Shown here piece by piece: positions 7,876 to 15,269 of a DNA stretch of 27,826 nt. The DNA comes from 66-474 sp035688305 (GTDB lineage: Bacteria > Pseudomonadota > Gammaproteobacteria > Xanthomonadales > Rhodanobacteraceae). Position numbers and translations under genes: made by a program. Positions within the stretch are counted from its first letter, which is position 1, and every line of letters begins with the position of its first letter. The notes beneath the pieces are model-generated. The model had not been told where the DNA came from. It searched no databases and worked only from the letters and a program-made list of their open reading frames with translations. The stretch covers positions 1 to 27,826 of the forward strand of contig DASSNC010000129.1 of NCBI GenBank assembly GCA_035688305.1. The letters run 5' to 3'.

Positions 7876-8709
7876 ATGCATGCCTCCACGCTGATCCAGC
7901 ACATCGTCCCCCAGAAGACCCTGAGCCGCATCGTGCGCGCCGCCACACGATGGACCTGGCGTCCGTGGAAGGATTTCCTGATCGGGCGCGTGGTGCGCGC
8001 GTACCGGGTCGACATGCGCGAGGCCGCGCAACCGGATCCGCGCGCCTACCCGAGCTTCAACGCCTTCTTCACCCGCGCGTTGCGCGAGGGTACGCGTCCG
8101 CTCGAAGGCGCTACCGGAGCCATCGCCTGCCCGGCCGATGGCCGCATCAGCCAGATCGGCCGGATCGCGGACGGCCGCATCCTGCAAGCCAAGGGGCGCA
8201 CTTATTCCGTCGCCGAATTGCTGGGTGACGAAGCGGCCGCAGCGGCATACCACGACGGAATCTTCGCGACGATCTACCTGTCGCCGCGCGATTACCACCG
8301 CGTGCACATGCCGCTGGCCGGCGAACTCGTCGAAACCGTGCACGTGCCGGGGCGCCTGTTCAGCGTCGCCCCCACCCCGGTCGCGGAAATCCCGCGCCTG
8401 TTTGCCCGCAACGAACGATTGGTCTGCCACTTCCGCGGCGAGCACGGCCCGTTCGTGGTCGCGATGGTGGGCGCGATGCTGGTTTCAGGCGTCACGACGG
8501 TCTGGAATGGTCCCGAAATTCCGCCATACGCGCGCGCGATCAACCGGCGCGACTGGCGTGCGCGCGGCATCAAACTGGCCCAGGGCGCGGAAATGGGGCG
8601 CTTCGAGATGGGCTCCACGGTGATCGTGCTGTTCCCGGCGGGCAGCCTCGACCCGCCGCTCGTACCTGAACAGGACGTACGCGTCGGCCAGAAACTGGGA
8701 CGCCCGTGA
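7876..8709 (+). CDS. psd: Phosphatidylserine decarboxylase proenzyme
   Basis: Psd is an inner-membrane pyruvoyl enzyme that decarboxylates phosphatidylserine to phosphatidylethanolamine. The ATG at 7876 gives 277 residues starting MHASTLIQHIVPQKTLSR. Self-cleavage occurs at the GST motif: here G246-S247-T248 in EMGSTVIVLF, with Ser247 becoming the pyruvoyl group. The likely catalytic triad is Asp88 (PADG), His144 (RDYHRVHMP) and Ser247, which matches the spacing of D90/H147/S254 in the E. coli enzyme. The frame extends far upstream across prmB, but only this part is psd. It is divergent from prmB and followed at 81 bp by the next gene. Confidence 0.96.
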   Translation: MHASTLIQHIVPQKTLSRIVRAATRWTWRPWKDFLIGRVVRAYRVDMREAAQPDPRAYPSFNAFFTRALREGTRPLEGATGAIACPADGRISQIGRIADGRILQAKGRTYSVAELLGDEAAAAAYHDGIFATIYLSPRDYHRVHMPLAGELVETVHVPGRLFSVAPTPVAEIPRLFARNERLVCHFRGEHGPFVVAMVGAMLVSGVTTVWNGPEIPPYARAINRRDWRARGIKLAQGAEMGRFEMGSTVIVLFPAGSLDPPLVPEQDVRVGQKLGRP

Positions 8710-8790
8710 TTGTCGGCAAGGCCGATTCAGGGCACAATCGCGAGACGCGAGGGGGACAAGCGAGGAAGTGTGAGGACTTTGCCGTTGATC

Positions 8791-9240
8791 ATGCAGCGTC
8801 AGAAATCGGGGGAAACCCATTACCTCCGGCGTTTCGTCTCGCGCGTAACGAGCATGAGCCGGACGGCACGCCTGCGCCGGCAATTCGGCGAAATCGAACA
8901 ACGCAGCCTTGAGCTTCCCCGCTCCTACCGCACGCAGTTGGCCGAGCTGATCCAGCGCGAATGCGCGAGCGCCGAGCAGGCGGATCTGGCCACGTATGGA
9001 TCGCAGACCGAAGGCGAAGTCACGACTGGTGGTCTGGACGTCGGCTTTGATCGCAGTCGCTCCGAGAACGTGCAGGTGCGCATGCGCGGCATTGCCCTGT
9101 GGCTGGCGCTGGTCTATCACGAGACCCGCAACGACCGTGCGGCTGCCGAAAGTGACCAGCTGCACCGCCTGCTGTTGCGCCTGATGCGCGAACTGAACGT
9201 GTTTGCCTCGTCCGACGACTCGGACGGCAACCGGGCTTGA
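8791..9240 (+). CDS. Conserved-looking cytoplasmic protein of unknown function
   Basis: I do not recognise a characterised family. With the ATG at 8791 the product is 149 residues; it is highly charged and mostly helical, with no signal peptide or membrane helix. Notable parts are a basic N-terminus (YLRRFVSRVTSMSRTARLRR), a middle with ASAEQADLATYGSQTEGEV, and a motif VGFDRSRSENVQVRMRG followed by a helix. The start is uncertain: in-frame GTG 8770 and TTG 8785 (the latter 9 nt after GAGG) are alternatives, and the frame opens at 8710. It lies between psd and the PP2C-type phosphatase gene (55-bp gap), so it may be co-expressed with either. Confidence 0.7.
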   Translation: MQRQKSGETHYLRRFVSRVTSMSRTARLRRQFGEIEQRSLELPRSYRTQLAELIQRECASAEQADLATYGSQTEGEVTTGGLDVGFDRSRSENVQVRMRGIALWLALVYHETRNDRAAAESDQLHRLLLRLMRELNVFASSDDSDGNRA

Positions 9241-9295
9241 GCCTGCCGCCACCGCCGGTGCCTGCACCGACGTACCCGCACCATTTCCGTTCCCC

Positions 9296-9979
9296 ATGAT
9301 CGAATTCGGGCATGCCAGCCACGCCGGTTTGCGGCGTGAGCACAACGAAGACACCTATTGGGCCGACGCCGAGGCCGGCCTGTTCCTGGTCGCCGACGGC
9401 ATGGGTGGGCACGGCCGCGGCGAGGTCGCCGCCGCCATCGCCCGCGATGCAGTGGTGGACGCCGCGCGCGCCGGACACGACCTCGATGCCGCGATCCGTG
9501 CGGTAGGCAAGGTCATCGCCGGGCAGGCCCGGCAAGCCACCGGCCTGCCGCCAATGGGCACCACGCTCGCCGTGTTGCAAGTCGACCACACCGGATTCCA
9601 CGCCCATCGCGTTGGCGACAGCCGGATCCTGCTTTGGCATCAGGCACAATTGACGCCCATCGACGATGGCGAACCGCAACGCGCGGAAGCCGAAGGTGAG
9701 GATGCGCGCGTGCCCCGACGCAACCGCGCAACCCAGGCGCTCGGCATCACTCCTTCCGGCGACCTTTGCGCCGAACCCGTGGCGGGAACGGTGGAACGCG
9801 GGATGCAATTCCTGATGTGCAGCGGCGGCTTGATCGAAGCCATCGGTGAGCCCGCGATCGCCGGCGTGCTCGCGCGCACCGGGCTGGCGGCGCAGGAATG
9901 CGTTGACCACCTCGTGCTGGCCGCGCTGGCGGCGGGTGGCCGCGACAACATCACCGTGTTGCTGTTGCGGATCGTCTGA
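9296..9979 (+). CDS. PP2C-type Ser/Thr protein phosphatase with altered metal-binding motif
   Basis: PP2C phosphatases remove phosphate from Ser/Thr using a two-metal centre. The ATG at 9296 gives 227 residues. Conserved motifs are seen: REHNEDTYW (Glu18-Asp19), VADGMGGHG (Asp34-Gly35), MGTTL, RVGDSR (Asp108), RATQALG and GGRDNITV (Asp217). However, the nearly invariant CSDGL metal-ligand motif reads CSGGL (residues 175-179): the Asp is Gly177, encoded by GGC. The loop after LTPIDDG also lacks the usual DHS. Activity could be reduced, or the protein may bind phosphoproteins without cleaving them. No kinase or FHA partner gene is adjacent in the window. It converges on dnaQ with a 6-bp gap. 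Confidence 0.9.
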   Translation: MIEFGHASHAGLRREHNEDTYWADAEAGLFLVADGMGGHGRGEVAAAIARDAVVDAARAGHDLDAAIRAVGKVIAGQARQATGLPPMGTTLAVLQVDHTGFHAHRVGDSRILLWHQAQLTPIDDGEPQRAEAEGEDARVPRRNRATQALGITPSGDLCAEPVAGTVERGMQFLMCSGGLIEAIGEPAIAGVLARTGLAAQECVDHLVLAALAAGGRDNITVLLLRIV

Positions 9980-9985
9980 CCACGT

Positions 9986-10708
9986 TCAACTATCGTGCAC
10001 GGATCTGCGCCACACGCTGGCGCCGGCACAAGCCTTGTCGAGCGCCGCGAGGCGAGCCTCGTGGGCAGCCAATTCAGTCCCGCTGGCCCGTAGCACCCGC
10101 GGCCGCGGCAGGTCGACCCGTGTGATACCGTCAGCGGTCTGCGCGGGCGCTCCCGCACCGGCATTGCTCGCCAACGACAATGCCCCCTGCCCGGCCGTCA
10201 TCGCCAACCACACCTCGGCAAGCAGGTGCGCATCGAGCAGTGCGCCGTGCACCTCGCGGTGGCTGTTGTCGATGCCGAGCCGCTTGCACAAGGCATCCAG
10301 CGTGTTCTTCTGGCCCGGATACTTCTCGCGCGCCAGCGCCAGGGTGTCGACGACGCTGGCATGGTCGCGCACGCAACCGTAGCGCGCATCGGCCAGTTGC
10401 AATTCGGCATCGAGGAAGGTCACGTCGAACGCGGCGTTGTGGATCAACAACTCCGCGCCGTCGATGAAGGCCACGAACTCCTCTGCGATCTCCGCAAAAC
10501 GCGGCTTGTCGCGCAGGAATTCATCGGTGATGCCGTGCACCGCCACCGCGCCGGCGTCGTTCGCGCGCCCGGGATTGAGATAGCGCTGGAAGCTGCGCCC
10601 GCTGGGCCGGCGATCGATCAGTTCGATGCAACCGATTTCGATGACGCGATGCCCCCGCGCGGCCTCAAGGCCCGTGGTTTCGGTATCCAGCACCACCTTG
10701 CGCGACAT
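9986..10708 (-). CDS. dnaQ: DNA polymerase III epsilon subunit (3'-5' proofreading exonuclease)
   Basis: DnaQ proofreads for the replicative polymerase core. The ATG at 10708 gives 240 residues; a TTG one codon earlier is less likely. All DEDDh exonuclease motifs are present: Exo I VLDTETTG (Asp8, Glu10), Exo II HNAAFDVTFLDAEL, and Exo III with HGALLDAHLLAEV (catalytic His and Asp). The C-terminal tail, which binds the alpha subunit, is Ala-rich and variable. The rnhA stop TGA shares its A with the dnaQ ATG (TGATG), which suggests coupled translation. The rnhA-dnaQ pair is conserved in enterobacteria (there divergent) and co-directional here. Confidence 0.96.
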   Translation of the reverse strand: MSRKVVLDTETTGLEAARGHRVIEIGCIELIDRRPSGRSFQRYLNPGRANDAGAVAVHGITDEFLRDKPRFAEIAEEFVAFIDGAELLIHNAAFDVTFLDAELQLADARYGCVRDHASVVDTLALAREKYPGQKNTLDALCKRLGIDNSHREVHGALLDAHLLAEVWLAMTAGQGALSLASNAGAGAPAQTADGITRVDLPRPRVLRASGTELAAHEARLAALDKACAGASVWRRSVHDS

Positions 10709-11160
10709 CAATCCGCTCCCTTGCGTGCACTGGCTTCGGCGCGTGCGGCGCTGTCTACCCGTTCATTCTCCGGATGCCCGGAATGCCCGCGCACCCACGC
10801 CCAGCTCACCCGATGCCGCGCCGCCGCCGCGGCAAGGCGCTGCCACAAATCCTGGTTCTTCACGGGCTGCTTGTCCGCGGTGCGCCAACCGTTGGCGCGC
10901 CACTTTGCCACCCACTTTTCGATCCCTTGGCGAACATACTGCGAGTCGGTGGTCAGGCGCACGTCGCAGTCGCGCTTCAGTGACTCCAGTGCCACGATTG
11001 CCGCCATCAGTTCCATGCGGTTGTTGGTGGTCGCGTCTTCGCCACCGGACAGCAGCTTGTCGATGCCGCGCCAACGCAGCAGCGCGGCCCAGCCGCCCGG
11101 CCCGGGATTGCCGAGGCAAGCGCCGTCCGTGAATATTTCGACCGTGTCGGGCACCGTCAT
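10708..11160 (-). CDS. rnhA: Ribonuclease HI
   Basis: RNase HI cleaves the RNA strand of RNA-DNA hybrids, acting in primer and R-loop removal. The ATG at 11160 gives 150 residues, close to the 155 of E. coli. The acidic active site is complete: Asp12 (FTDGACLGNPGPGGW), Glu50 (NNRMELMA), Asp72 (TTDSQYV) and Asp136 (NERVDSAAR), with His126 in RGHSGHPENE. The basic protrusion (EKWVAKWRANGWRTADKQPVK, in parts) is present. Its start overlaps the preceding methyltransferase stop by 4 bp (ATGA), and its stop abuts dnaQ. Confidence 0.97.
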   Translation of the reverse strand: MTVPDTVEIFTDGACLGNPGPGGWAALLRWRGIDKLLSGGEDATTNNRMELMAAIVALESLKRDCDVRLTTDSQYVRQGIEKWVAKWRANGWRTADKQPVKNQDLWQRLAAAAARHRVSWAWVRGHSGHPENERVDSAARAEASARKGAD

Positions 11161-11807
11161 GCGCACTGCCGCCGTGCGCCGGGCACGAACGCACCGTGTT
11201 CCAGCTTGCGCCGCCGCTCCGCTGCCTTGCGCAACGGAATCACCGCCGAACTGCACCGGTGCGCCGCGATCACGTAGGCACCGCCCAGTCCGCGCACCAG
11301 CCAACGCGGCAAGCCCTCGGCACCGCGCGCGCGTGGCCAGGGCGATCCGCAGCGCACGGCCGGCGCGACATCGAGATCGGCAGCGCGCAAGGCGCGTTCC
11401 CAACGCCGTGGCGACATGCCGTCACCCGGCCACAGCGAACCGGTATGCATGTCGACCACCAGCAACACGCCATGCGGCGCCAGCACGCGCGACAACTCGC
11501 CGGCGACCGTTTCCGGAAGGACGCCCACCGCGCCGGCAAATCGCACCAGCACCGCGCAGAACGAGTCGTCACCAAACGGCAACGCGTCGGACTCGGCCCG
11601 CAAGGGACCCTGCCAGCCTGAACCACCCGGCGCGGGGTGCAGCACCGTCCAGCGCGCGACGCCCGGCAAAACCGGTGCCTGGGCGCCGGCTTCATCCAGC
11701 AACAGCGCGTGCGTACCCGCGACGTGCGCGAGACTGGCCGCGCACGCGGCCGCGGCGTCCTCTCGCAAGGCCGCACGGGCACGTGCGGCTGCATCGGACG
11801 GGGGCAT
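11157..11807 (-). CDS. YafS-like class I SAM-dependent methyltransferase
   Basis: A 216-residue protein from the ATG at 11807 (the frame extends upstream to 11894). Its position between gloB and rnhA matches E. coli yafS, a putative methyltransferase of unknown substrate. The central segment ESDALPFGDDSFCAVLVRFAG looks like methyltransferase motifs II/III, and LSRVLAPHGVLLVVDMHTGSLWPG like the post-motif strand. The N-terminal motif I, normally a DxGxGxG loop, is not recognisable: the region reads HALLLDEAGAQAPVL. SAM binding is therefore unproven. The stop overlaps the rnhA start (ATGA), forming a tight three-gene unit with rnhA and dnaQ. Confidence 0.8.
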   Translation of the reverse strand: MPPSDAAARARAALREDAAAACAASLAHVAGTHALLLDEAGAQAPVLPGVARWTVLHPAPGGSGWQGPLRAESDALPFGDDSFCAVLVRFAGAVGVLPETVAGELSRVLAPHGVLLVVDMHTGSLWPGDGMSPRRWERALRAADLDVAPAVRCGSPWPRARGAEGLPRWLVRGLGGAYVIAAHRCSSAVIPLRKAAERRRKLEHGAFVPGARRQCA

Positions 11808-11975
11808 GGGGTTGGTGATGGGCACGTTCGCAGGTTGTCGTCGCAATCCGGGCAGGCACGCATTGTGACTGAATCCCCAACCGACGATAAGCACCGACCC
11901 GATTTAACCCCGGTCTAACGAACCCGGTGCGGCCCGCTGATAGGGTTTTCCACTTTTGGGGGGACCCGATCCGCG

Positions 11976-12755
11976 ATGCCGTCCTTGCGCGCCGTGCCAG
12001 CACTCCACGACAACTACATCTGGATACTGGCCGACGCCGGTTCCCGCACGGCGCTGTTGGTCGATCCGGGTGAAGCGCAGCCGGCGCTGGAAGCGCTGGA
12101 TCGCGACGGCCTCACACTTTCCGCGATGCTGCTGACCCACCACCACGCCGACCATATCGGTGGCGTGGCCGAACTCGCCACCCGCTTTCCCGAAGCCGCG
12201 ATCTTCGCTCCGCACGACGAACGCATCGCCCTTGCCCACCGCCGCGTGGCGCACGGCGACACCATGCAGATCGATTCGCCGGCGGCGCACTTCGAGGTGC
12301 TTGAGGTGCACGGCCACACGCGCAGCCACATCGCCTACTACGGCGAAGGCCTGCTGTTTTGCGGCGACACCCTTTTCAGCCTCGGGTGCGGCCGCCTGTT
12401 CGAAGGCACGCCCGCCCAGATGCTGGCCTCGCTGGACCGGCTGGCGGCTCTGCCGGGCAACACCCAGGTCTGTTGCGGGCACGAGTACACCGTGGCGAAC
12501 GCCGCTTTCGCGCTGACGGTGGAACCGGACAACGACGCCTTGCTGGCGCGCGCCGCCAACGCCCGTGCACAACGCGCGCGCGGCGAACCCACGCTCCCCG
12601 CACAACTCGCCGACGAATGCGCGGCCAATCCCTTCCTGCGCGTGGACGAAATTCCCGACGCACGGATTCCGTGGTCCGTACCAGCGGGCCATGGCCGCGG
12701 CCGCGTGGACCGCTTCGCGGCCCTGCGCACGGCGAAGGACAACTTTCGCGCATGA
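11976..12755 (+). CDS. gloB: Hydroxyacylglutathione hydrolase (glyoxalase II)
   Basis: GloB hydrolyses S-lactoylglutathione to lactate and glutathione, completing methylglyoxal detoxification. The 259-residue product starts MPSLRAVPALHDNYIWIL, the standard glyoxalase II N-terminus. The dinuclear metal motif THHHADH is at 54-60; other ligands are in VHGHTRSH, FCGDTLFSLGCGRLFEG and CGHEYT. The C-terminal segment ANPFLRVDE is the substrate-binding helix typical of the family. It is divergent from the methyltransferase gene across about 170 bp, and its stop overlaps the mltD ATG (ATGA), so the two are translationally coupled. Confidence 0.96.
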   Translation: MPSLRAVPALHDNYIWILADAGSRTALLVDPGEAQPALEALDRDGLTLSAMLLTHHHADHIGGVAELATRFPEAAIFAPHDERIALAHRRVAHGDTMQIDSPAAHFEVLEVHGHTRSHIAYYGEGLLFCGDTLFSLGCGRLFEGTPAQMLASLDRLAALPGNTQVCCGHEYTVANAAFALTVEPDNDALLARAANARAQRARGEPTLPAQLADECAANPFLRVDEIPDARIPWSVPAGHGRGRVDRFAALRTAKDNFRA

Positions 12756-13996
12756 ATGATCGCCGCGCGACCGGCATCGGCCTCGGCCTCGTGCTTGTGC
12801 TCGGCACATTGCTTGGTGCCTGCGCCATGCAACCCGCAAAACCGCCGCCACGCGCGGCTGTGGTGACCGCGCTGCCCGAGGTGGCGCCGGTCACGCCGAT
12901 GTCGCCCGGGTCGGCGCCGGCGCCACAGGATTTCTGGGCGAGCATGCGCGCCGGGTTCGTGCTGCACGACTGCGCCGACGCGCCCTTGATCAACGCCAAG
13001 GTCGCGATGTTCACCCGCCACCCACAATCCTTCGAGCGCTTGTTGCAGCAATCCCAGCCGTTGATGGCCTACGTGCAAACACAACTGCAGGCGGCAGGCA
13101 TCCCCGATGACTTCGTGATGCTGCCGATGCTCGAGAGCGGCTACGACCCTGCCGAACGCAGCCACCGCGGCAACGCCGCCGGCATGTGGCAGCTGATGCC
13201 GCGCACGGCCCGCCTGCTTGGCCTACGCGTGACCCGCCATTACGACGGGCGCCGCGATCCGGTCGCGTCAACGGAAGCCGCGATCAAGATGCTTACCAAC
13301 CTGCACGATCAGTTCAAGGATTGGCGCATCGTCGACATGGCGTACAACGCCGGGCCCTATGCGGTGACGCAGGCGCTGCGCCACCACCCGGAGCTGGGCG
13401 GCGATGCAATCCCAGACATTCCGATCAGCGAAGGTGCCCGAAGACACCTCGCCAAGCTCATGGCGCTTGCGTGCGTCATCAAGGACCCGGCGCAATTCCA
13501 CGTGACCTTGCCCAAACCGGCTCCCGGCCACGAACTTGTTGCGGTGCAGGTCCCGCCCGGCACCCGCATCGCCGCCGCCGCCGACATGGCCGAGATCACG
13601 GAAACCAGCTTGCGCGCACTGAACCCGGGGTACCTCGGCCGCCACATTCCGGCCGACAGTCCGCGCCGCCTGTTGCTGCCGGCGGCGGCGGCCCAGGCAC
13701 TGGTCGCGGCCCTGACGGTCAACACCTCGGAATCGGTGGCACAGGTTACGACGCCCGAGCCTGATTCCACCGCGCGCAACGCGTTGCCGCTGCCAGCCGA
13801 GCCCGCGCCTCCGCCCAACGACGATGCCACGCCGTCACCGGCGGCAGCACCCGCGAGCCACTATCGCGTCCGTGCGGGGGACACGCTCTGGTCGATCAGC
13901 CACCGCTACCACGTCAGCGTCAAGGACTTGCAGCGCTGGAACCACCTCGACGACACCGGCATCCGCCCCGGGGAAGAATTGCGCGTGCAGGGCTGA
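12752..13996 (+). CDS. mltD: Membrane-bound lytic murein transglycosylase D-like lipoprotein
   Basis: MltD cleaves the MurNAc-GlcNAc bond of peptidoglycan, forming 1,6-anhydro ends. The ATG at 12752 gives 414 residues. A lipobox LLGAC places the lipidated Cys at residue 24 with Ala after it, which predicts outer-membrane sorting. The SLT fold (family 1D) shows the catalytic Glu128 in PMLESGYDP, then GNAAGMWQLMPRTARLLGL and DMAYNAGPYAV. A single C-terminal LysM (about 364-412, YRVRAGDTLWSIS) binds glycan; E. coli MltD has two or more, so this is a short form. The gloB-mltD pairing also occurs in E. coli. The open frame upstream belongs to gloB's shadow. Confidence 0.94.
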   Translation: MNDRRATGIGLGLVLVLGTLLGACAMQPAKPPPRAAVVTALPEVAPVTPMSPGSAPAPQDFWASMRAGFVLHDCADAPLINAKVAMFTRHPQSFERLLQQSQPLMAYVQTQLQAAGIPDDFVMLPMLESGYDPAERSHRGNAAGMWQLMPRTARLLGLRVTRHYDGRRDPVASTEAAIKMLTNLHDQFKDWRIVDMAYNAGPYAVTQALRHHPELGGDAIPDIPISEGARRHLAKLMALACVIKDPAQFHVTLPKPAPGHELVAVQVPPGTRIAAAADMAEITETSLRALNPGYLGRHIPADSPRRLLLPAAAAQALVAALTVNTSESVAQVTTPEPDSTARNALPLPAEPAPPPNDDATPSPAAAPASHYRVRAGDTLWSISHRYHVSVKDLQRWNHLDDTGIRPGEELRVQG

Positions 13997-14016
13997 GGGT
14001 GACGCTGCCGGTCGCG

Positions 14017-14022
14017 TACAAT
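14017..14022 (+). promoter_or_regulatory. Possible -10 element of fabI
   Basis: TACAAT (5 of 6 matches to TATAAT) lies 40 bp before the fabI ATG. The hexamer 17 bp upstream, TGAGGG, is a poor -35. If real, transcription would start near 14029 and leave a 33-nt leader carrying ACGGAG as ribosome-binding site. Confidence 0.4.
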
Positions 14023-14061
14023 GGCGACCTTGACGTCAATCCGATACGGAGCACAGCGGAC

Positions 14062-14850
14062 ATGGGTTTCCTCGAAGGCAAGCGCGCACTCGTCACCGGC
14101 ATCCTCAGCAACCGTTCGATCGCGTGGGGCATCGCCCAGGCCATGCGCCGGGAAGGCGCCGAGCTCGCGCTGACCTACGTCGACGAAAAGTTGCGCAATC
14201 GTGTCGACGATGCGGCCACCCAACTCGGAACCGACATCGTGTTGCCCTGCGACGTCAGCCGCGACAGCGACATCGAAGGCTTGTTTGCAAACCTCGGCAA
14301 GCGCTGGGATGGATTGGATATCCTGATCCACTCGATCGGTTTCGCCCCGCGCGAGGCGCTGGCTGGCGATTACCTCGATGGCCTCAGCCGCGAAAACTTC
14401 CGGATCGCGCATGACATTTCCAGCTACAGCCTCGCTGCGCTGGCCAAGGCCGCGCGGCCAATGATGAAAGGCCGCAATGGCGCGGTCCTCACCATGACCT
14501 ACCTCGGCGCCGAGCGGGCGCTGGCGTCGTACAACGTGATGGGATTGGCCAAGGCCAGTCTCGAAGCCAACGTGCGCTATCTCGCCTACAACCTCGGCCC
14601 GGAAGGCACCCGCGTCAACGCCATCTCTGCCGGTCCGATCAAGACCCTCGCCGCCGCCGGCATCGCCGGCTTCCGCAAGATGCTGGACCACGTCGAACAC
14701 GTCGCACCGTTGCGCCGCAGCGTCACCATCGAGGAAGTCGGCAACGCCGCCGCGTTCCTGTGCTCGGATCTCGCTTCGGGCATCACCGGAGAGGTGACCT
14801 ACGTCGACGCCGGTTACAACACGCTGGGCATGGCGGGGCTGGAGCTGTAG
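14062..14850 (+). CDS. fabI: Enoyl-[acyl-carrier-protein] reductase (NADH), FabI
   Basis: FabI reduces trans-2-enoyl-ACP in the last step of each fatty-acid elongation cycle, and it is the triclosan target. The ATG at 14062 gives 262 residues, identical in length to E. coli FabI. Seen: cofactor motif VTGILSNRSIAWGIA, SIGFAP (Gly93), catalytic Tyr147 and Tyr157 with Lys164 in the Y-x6-K arrangement (SYNVMGLAK), the substrate loop SAGPIKTLAA, and the C-terminal TYVDAGYNTLGM. These motifs mark the FabI type rather than FabV or FabK. It converges on the MAPEG gene with a 29-bp gap and no evident terminator hairpin. Confidence 0.97.
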   Translation: MGFLEGKRALVTGILSNRSIAWGIAQAMRREGAELALTYVDEKLRNRVDDAATQLGTDIVLPCDVSRDSDIEGLFANLGKRWDGLDILIHSIGFAPREALAGDYLDGLSRENFRIAHDISSYSLAALAKAARPMMKGRNGAVLTMTYLGAERALASYNVMGLAKASLEANVRYLAYNLGPEGTRVNAISAGPIKTLAAAGIAGFRKMLDHVEHVAPLRRSVTIEEVGNAAAFLCSDLASGITGEVTYVDAGYNTLGMAGLEL

Positions 14851-14879
14851 GGCCGCGCCACCCGCGCGCCCGACGCGTG

Positions 14880-15266
14880 TCAAAGCGCGACGAAGCAAAC
14901 GATCAGCGCAACCGCCATCGCGATCATCACCAGCAGGGTCAGGCCCGCACCAACCATCCGCCCGAACGAGCGCCCAGAATGGAATGACAGCCCGGACGCA
15001 TGGATGATCCGCGCCGCCAACAGCCAGATCCCGAACACGTGCAACCAAAGCGGCTGGAACTGTTCGAACGCCAACACCACCAGCATCAACAGCGCGAGCG
15101 GCACGTATTCAACCGCATTGCCGTGCACCCGGATCGCGCGCGCCAGCGTGTCGTCGCCGCCGCTGCCCAGCCCCACGCGACGCGTGTTGCGCAACCAGAT
15201 CACCCGGATCGCCAACGCCAACACCAGCAATACGTTCAGCGCGATGTAGAGCCCTGCGATGTACAT
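14880..15266 (-). CDS. MAPEG-family membrane protein
   Basis: A 128-residue integral membrane protein with four predicted helices (about 5-25, 50-70, 72-88, 105-127). The family mark is RVHGNAVEYVPLALLML, equivalent to the (R/K)xHxNxxEYxP glutathione-binding motif of MAPEG proteins (microsomal GST/FLAP relatives). Bacterial members such as YecN have unproven substrates, so glutathione transferase or peroxidase activity is only possible. It is preceded by a perfect AAGGAGTGA ribosome-binding site that overlaps the end of the TMEM43-like gene, with 3 bp between stop and start, so it is the last gene of that unit. Confidence 0.9.
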   Translation of the reverse strand: MYIAGLYIALNVLLVLALAIRVIWLRNTRRVGLGSGGDDTLARAIRVHGNAVEYVPLALLMLVVLAFEQFQPLWLHVFGIWLLAARIIHASGLSFHSGRSFGRMVGAGLTLLVMIAMAVALIVCFVAL

Positions 15267-15269
15267 GAC

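Noticed and set aside
7864..7876. Leaderless psd transcript from TACACT just before the ATG
   Set aside because: The spacing would fit a start at the A of ATG, but no -35 is present and one hexamer is weak evidence.
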